A stretch of 64,000 bases of DNA, taken from Salipiger profundus (GTDB taxonomy: Bacteria > Pseudomonadota > Alphaproteobacteria > Rhodobacterales > Rhodobacteraceae). The stretch spans positions 3,489,501-3,553,500 of the forward strand of contig NZ_CP014796.1 in NCBI RefSeq assembly GCF_001969385.1, in the 5' to 3' direction. Under the pieces are notes generated by a model. It was not told the origin of the DNA, did not search any database, and saw nothing but the letters and a program-made list of their open reading frames with translations. The translations under genes and the position numbers were made by a program. Positions 61,886-64,000 of the stretch are shown here, one piece after another. How positions within the stretch are numbered: position 1 is the first letter of the stretch; the number at the start of each line of letters is the position of its first letter.

Positions 61886-62230
61886 TTACTTCGCGGCGGT
61901 GACGACGATCTCGACGAGCACGTCCTTGCCAAGCTCGGCCACGCCGATGAAGGCGCGGACGGGCAGCTGCTCGGGCGAGAGCCACTCGGTCCAGGCCTCG
62001 TTCAGACCGTCCTTCTGCGAGAAGTCGGTCGCGTAGATCATGGCCGAAAGGATCTTGTCCTTCGAACTGCCGGCCTGCTCGAGCAGCGCCTCGATCTTGG
62101 CGCAGACCTCTTCCGTCTGGCCCTTCATGTCCTTGCTGCGGTCGTCGGCGACGACGCCGCCGATGTAGACGGTGCCCGCGTGTTCGACGATGCGGTGGTG
62201 GATCTTGGTCTGGACGGAACGGGTGATCAT
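61886..62230 (-). CDS. RidA-family protein
   Basis: The 114-residue protein belongs to the RidA/YER057c/UK114 family, whose archetype hydrolyses reactive enamines and imines. It has HRIVEHAGTVYIGGVVADD and AFIGVAELGKDVLVEIVVTA at the C-terminus. The canonical RidA active-site Arg in the C-terminal third reads PVRAFIGV, consistent with an Arg at that position. It lies downstream of a LysR-type regulator on the same strand, which may control it with the divergent binding-protein gene. Confidence 0.9.
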   Translation of the reverse strand: MITRSVQTKIHHRIVEHAGTVYIGGVVADDRSKDMKGQTEEVCAKIEALLEQAGSSKDKILSAMIYATDFSQKDGLNEAWTEWLSPEQLPVRAFIGVAELGKDVLVEIVVTAAK

Positions 62231-62373
62231 GGATCTCTCCTTGTTGCGGCCGCGGGGCCGATGTGAACGGCCCCGTGCTGTCGCGACGGGGCCTTGCGCG
62301 GCATCATTCCCGCAGGGCGTGCAAGCCGCAAATGAGAAAAGATCGAAACCCCATCACCCAGGGTTATGCGGTG

Positions 62374-63327
62374 TCAGTAGATCGGCAGAGGAGGCAAGGC
62401 CGCGACAGCCTCGGGGGCCGGGCGGAAGCGCGCCTCGATCCGGTCGAGTTCCTCGCGGATCTGGGTCAGCAGGAGGCCGGAGAGCATGGAAAGCGGCTCG
62501 TGCGTCCGGGTGTAGAGCCACATTTCCTTCGCGGGCTTGGGCCAGACCGGGCGAAAGGTAAGCTGTTCCTCGCTCCAGCCGAGCGTGGCCAGTGCCGGCA
62601 CCAGCGCAACGCCCTGTCCCTCGGCGACGAAGGTGCAGGCGGTGTCGGCCATCTGCACCCGGATCACCGGGTCGATGTCTTCGCCGACCTGCCGGAAGGC
62701 CTCGGCGGTCACGGTGGTCGAAAGATCGTCGCGTCCGAGCGAGATGAACCGTTCCCGCGCGATCTCGCGCAGGTCGATGACGGGCTTGCGGGCAAGCGGA
62801 TGACCGGGCGGAAGCGCGCAGACCATCGAGGTTTCGCGGAAGATCCGGCAATCGAGCCCCGAATGGCTCGTCGGGATGAGCGAGATGCCGAAATCCGCGA
62901 CGCCCGTCAGCATCGACTCGTAGATCGCCCGCGAGCTGCGGGTTTCGATCGACAGGCGGACATCGGGACGGGCATCCAGGAAAGACGAAGCGATGAGCGG
63001 CAGGAACCGGAGGCTGAATGCGGGGTATGCCAGCACCGCGATCTCGCCCCGTTCGAGCTCGCGGATCGAGCGGGCGATGTTCTCGACACGGGCGACCCCG
63101 GTCAGCAGCTTCTCGGTCTCCAGGTAGAGCCGTTGCGCTTCGGATGTCGGATGCAGGCGACCGCCCGCGCGTTTGAAGAGCGCGAAGCCGCAACTGTCCT
63201 CGAATCCACGAATCAACTTCGTCACCGCCGGTTGGCTGATGAAGAGCGATTCCGCTGCGCGTGTAACGGAGCCGCACTTAATCACGGCGTTGAAGGCTTC
63301 GATTTGCCGCATATTTGCCCGCGCCAT
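62374..63327 (-). CDS. LysR-family transcriptional regulator
   Basis: The 317-residue protein has an N-terminal winged helix (MRQIEAFNAVIKCGSVTRAA, then LFISQPAVTKLIRGFE) and a LysR substrate-binding domain (about 95-295, GEIAVLAYPAFSLRFLPLIA and CALPPGHPLARKPVIDL). ATG 63327 has GGAGAAAAC upstream; a longer frame reaches 63372 but overlaps the likely operator. It diverges from a PotD-like binding protein, so it probably regulates that uptake system. Ligand unknown, but polyamine- or amino-acid-related compounds are plausible from context. Confidence 0.9.
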   Translation of the reverse strand: MARANMRQIEAFNAVIKCGSVTRAAESLFISQPAVTKLIRGFEDSCGFALFKRAGGRLHPTSEAQRLYLETEKLLTGVARVENIARSIRELERGEIAVLAYPAFSLRFLPLIASSFLDARPDVRLSIETRSSRAIYESMLTGVADFGISLIPTSHSGLDCRIFRETSMVCALPPGHPLARKPVIDLREIARERFISLGRDDLSTTVTAEAFRQVGEDIDPVIRVQMADTACTFVAEGQGVALVPALATLGWSEEQLTFRPVWPKPAKEMWLYTRTHEPLSMLSGLLLTQIREELDRIEARFRPAPEAVAALPPLPIY

Positions 63328-63350
63328 GTTTTCTCCATAACCAGTTGGAA

Positions 63351-63361
63351 TGGGTGACCCA
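63351..63361. promoter_or_regulatory. Short palindrome in the LysR/transporter intergenic region
   Basis: TGGGT-g-ACCCA is a perfect 11-bp palindrome between the divergent LysR gene and the binding-protein gene. It is shorter than a usual LysR box, so this is tentative. Confidence 0.25.
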
Positions 63362-63436
63362 AGTAAACTCATTTGAAAGCGCGGGCAATCCGCCGCTTCA
63401 TCAAGGCGTCACATACAACCAACAGGGACACCCGTG

Positions 63437-64000
63437 ATGAACAAGAAACTGGCACTTGCAGCCGTTCTGGGGCTGACCACCGCGCTTCCGGCCATGGCGC
63501 AGGACAAGACGCTGACCGTGGGCGGCTACGGCGGCTCGTTCGAGACGCTGATGAAAGAGCTCATCATCCCCGAATTCGAGAAGGCGCATGACGTCAGCAT
63601 CGCCTTCGTGCCCGGCAACTCGACCGAGAACCTCGCGCGGCTTCAGGCACAGCGCAACTCGCAGGAACTCGACGTCGTGATCCTCGACGACGGTCCGATG
63701 TACCAAGCCGACGCGCTCGGTTTCTGTGCGCCGATCGAGGACACCGAGGCCAAGGCAGACGTCTACGACATCGCGCGTCTCGGCGAGAACTCGATTGGTG
63801 TGGGCTTTGTCGCCACCGGCTTCACCTACAACACCGAGTGGTTCGAGCGCGAGGGCTGGGAGCCGCCGAAGAGCTGGCTCGACCTCCAGGACGAGAAATA
63901 CGAGGGTATCCTGTCCATTCCGCCGATCACCAACACCTACGGCCTGCACACGCTCGTGATGGCCGCGCGCCTTGCCGGCGGTGGCGAAGAGGACATCGAC
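63437..64000 (+). CDS. PotD-like ABC transporter substrate-binding protein, partial
   Basis: The first 188 residues are visible before the window ends. A signal peptide (MNKKLALAAVLGLTTALPAM/AQ) leads into DKTLTVGGYGGSFETLMKEL and PEFEKAHDVSIAFVPGNSTE, which match the spermidine/putrescine family of periplasmic binding proteins. FVATGFTYNTEWFEREGWEP is also typical. It is probably the first gene of an ABC transporter operon continuing to the right and controlled by the divergent LysR gene. The substrate could be a polyamine or a related amine. Confidence 0.88.
   Translation, partial: MNKKLALAAVLGLTTALPAMAQDKTLTVGGYGGSFETLMKELIIPEFEKAHDVSIAFVPGNSTENLARLQAQRNSQELDVVILDDGPMYQADALGFCAPIEDTEAKADVYDIARLGENSIGVGFVATGFTYNTEWFEREGWEPPKSWLDLQDEKYEGILSIPPITNTYGLHTLVMAARLAGGGEEDID

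Overview
The window is GC-rich, densely coded DNA from an alphaproteobacterium, most likely a marine or halotolerant Rhodobacteraceae (Roseobacter-type) chromosome. Supporting this are the DUF1476/F1-ATPase zeta gene beside purC, a Na+-translocating NQR, BetI/ChoX osmolyte genes, a long acidic-tailed L9, and a tandem-hairpin intergenic repeat of a kind I associate with this family. No phage, IS element, CRISPR array, rRNA or replication origin is visible.

Layout. 1-3535: zeta inhibitor (minus, cut by the window edge), then purC-purS-[zinc alcohol dehydrogenase]-purQ. 3573-6721: DctB/DctD-type two-component pair; the DctD lacks the GAFTGA sigma54-contact loop. 7146-8256: a two-TM ion-channel-like gene broken by an in-frame TAG, and a membrane-anchored protein of unknown function. 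8365-10966: BetI-like repressor, choline-binding protein and alpha/beta hydrolase, with a palindromic operator candidate and no ABC permease or ATPase. 11479-20313: the most unusual block. A PQQ alcohol dehydrogenase with a lanthanide-type active site overlaps a gene that fuses a XoxG-like cytochrome c to a XoxJ-like periplasmic binding domain. On both sides lie Tat-exported molybdenum hydroxylase pairs (2Fe-2S small subunit plus IorB-like large subunit). I infer a periplasmic alcohol to aldehyde to acid oxidation system. 21012-25794: tRNA-Gly, trigger factor, an XRE regulator, the rpsF-rpsR-rplI operon, a small membrane protein and a YceI protein. 25995-29427: WYL regulator, tatABC and a DUF815 ATPase. 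29688-32866: degenerate NlpD-like M23 lipoprotein, pcm, surE and tRNA-Ser. 33119-44171: a type II secretion system (gspE F G H I J L M C-like, D, K and prepilin peptidase) with a predicted lipidated secretin. 44460-48143: divergent from gspE, a 1227-residue exported Asp-box protein that is a good T2SS substrate candidate. 48397-51573: AraC-type regulator and TonB siderophore receptor with three 10-bp repeats at the receptor start. 52339-59677: nqrABCDEF on minus, with apbE and nqrM diverging on plus. 59729-64000: small membrane proteins, CBS protein, SDR, RidA, LysR regulator and a PotD-like binding protein cut by the window edge.

How the genes fit together. Tat export (tatABC) is needed for the two molybdenum large subunits. 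Electrons from periplasmic alcohol and aldehyde oxidation would pass through the fused cytochrome to the respiratory chain. NQR adds a sodium-coupled NADH entry point and carries its own flavin transferase and maturation factor. The T2SS and its neighbour form a self-contained secretion locus. Calls come from reading translated sequence and motifs; no alignment or database search was run.
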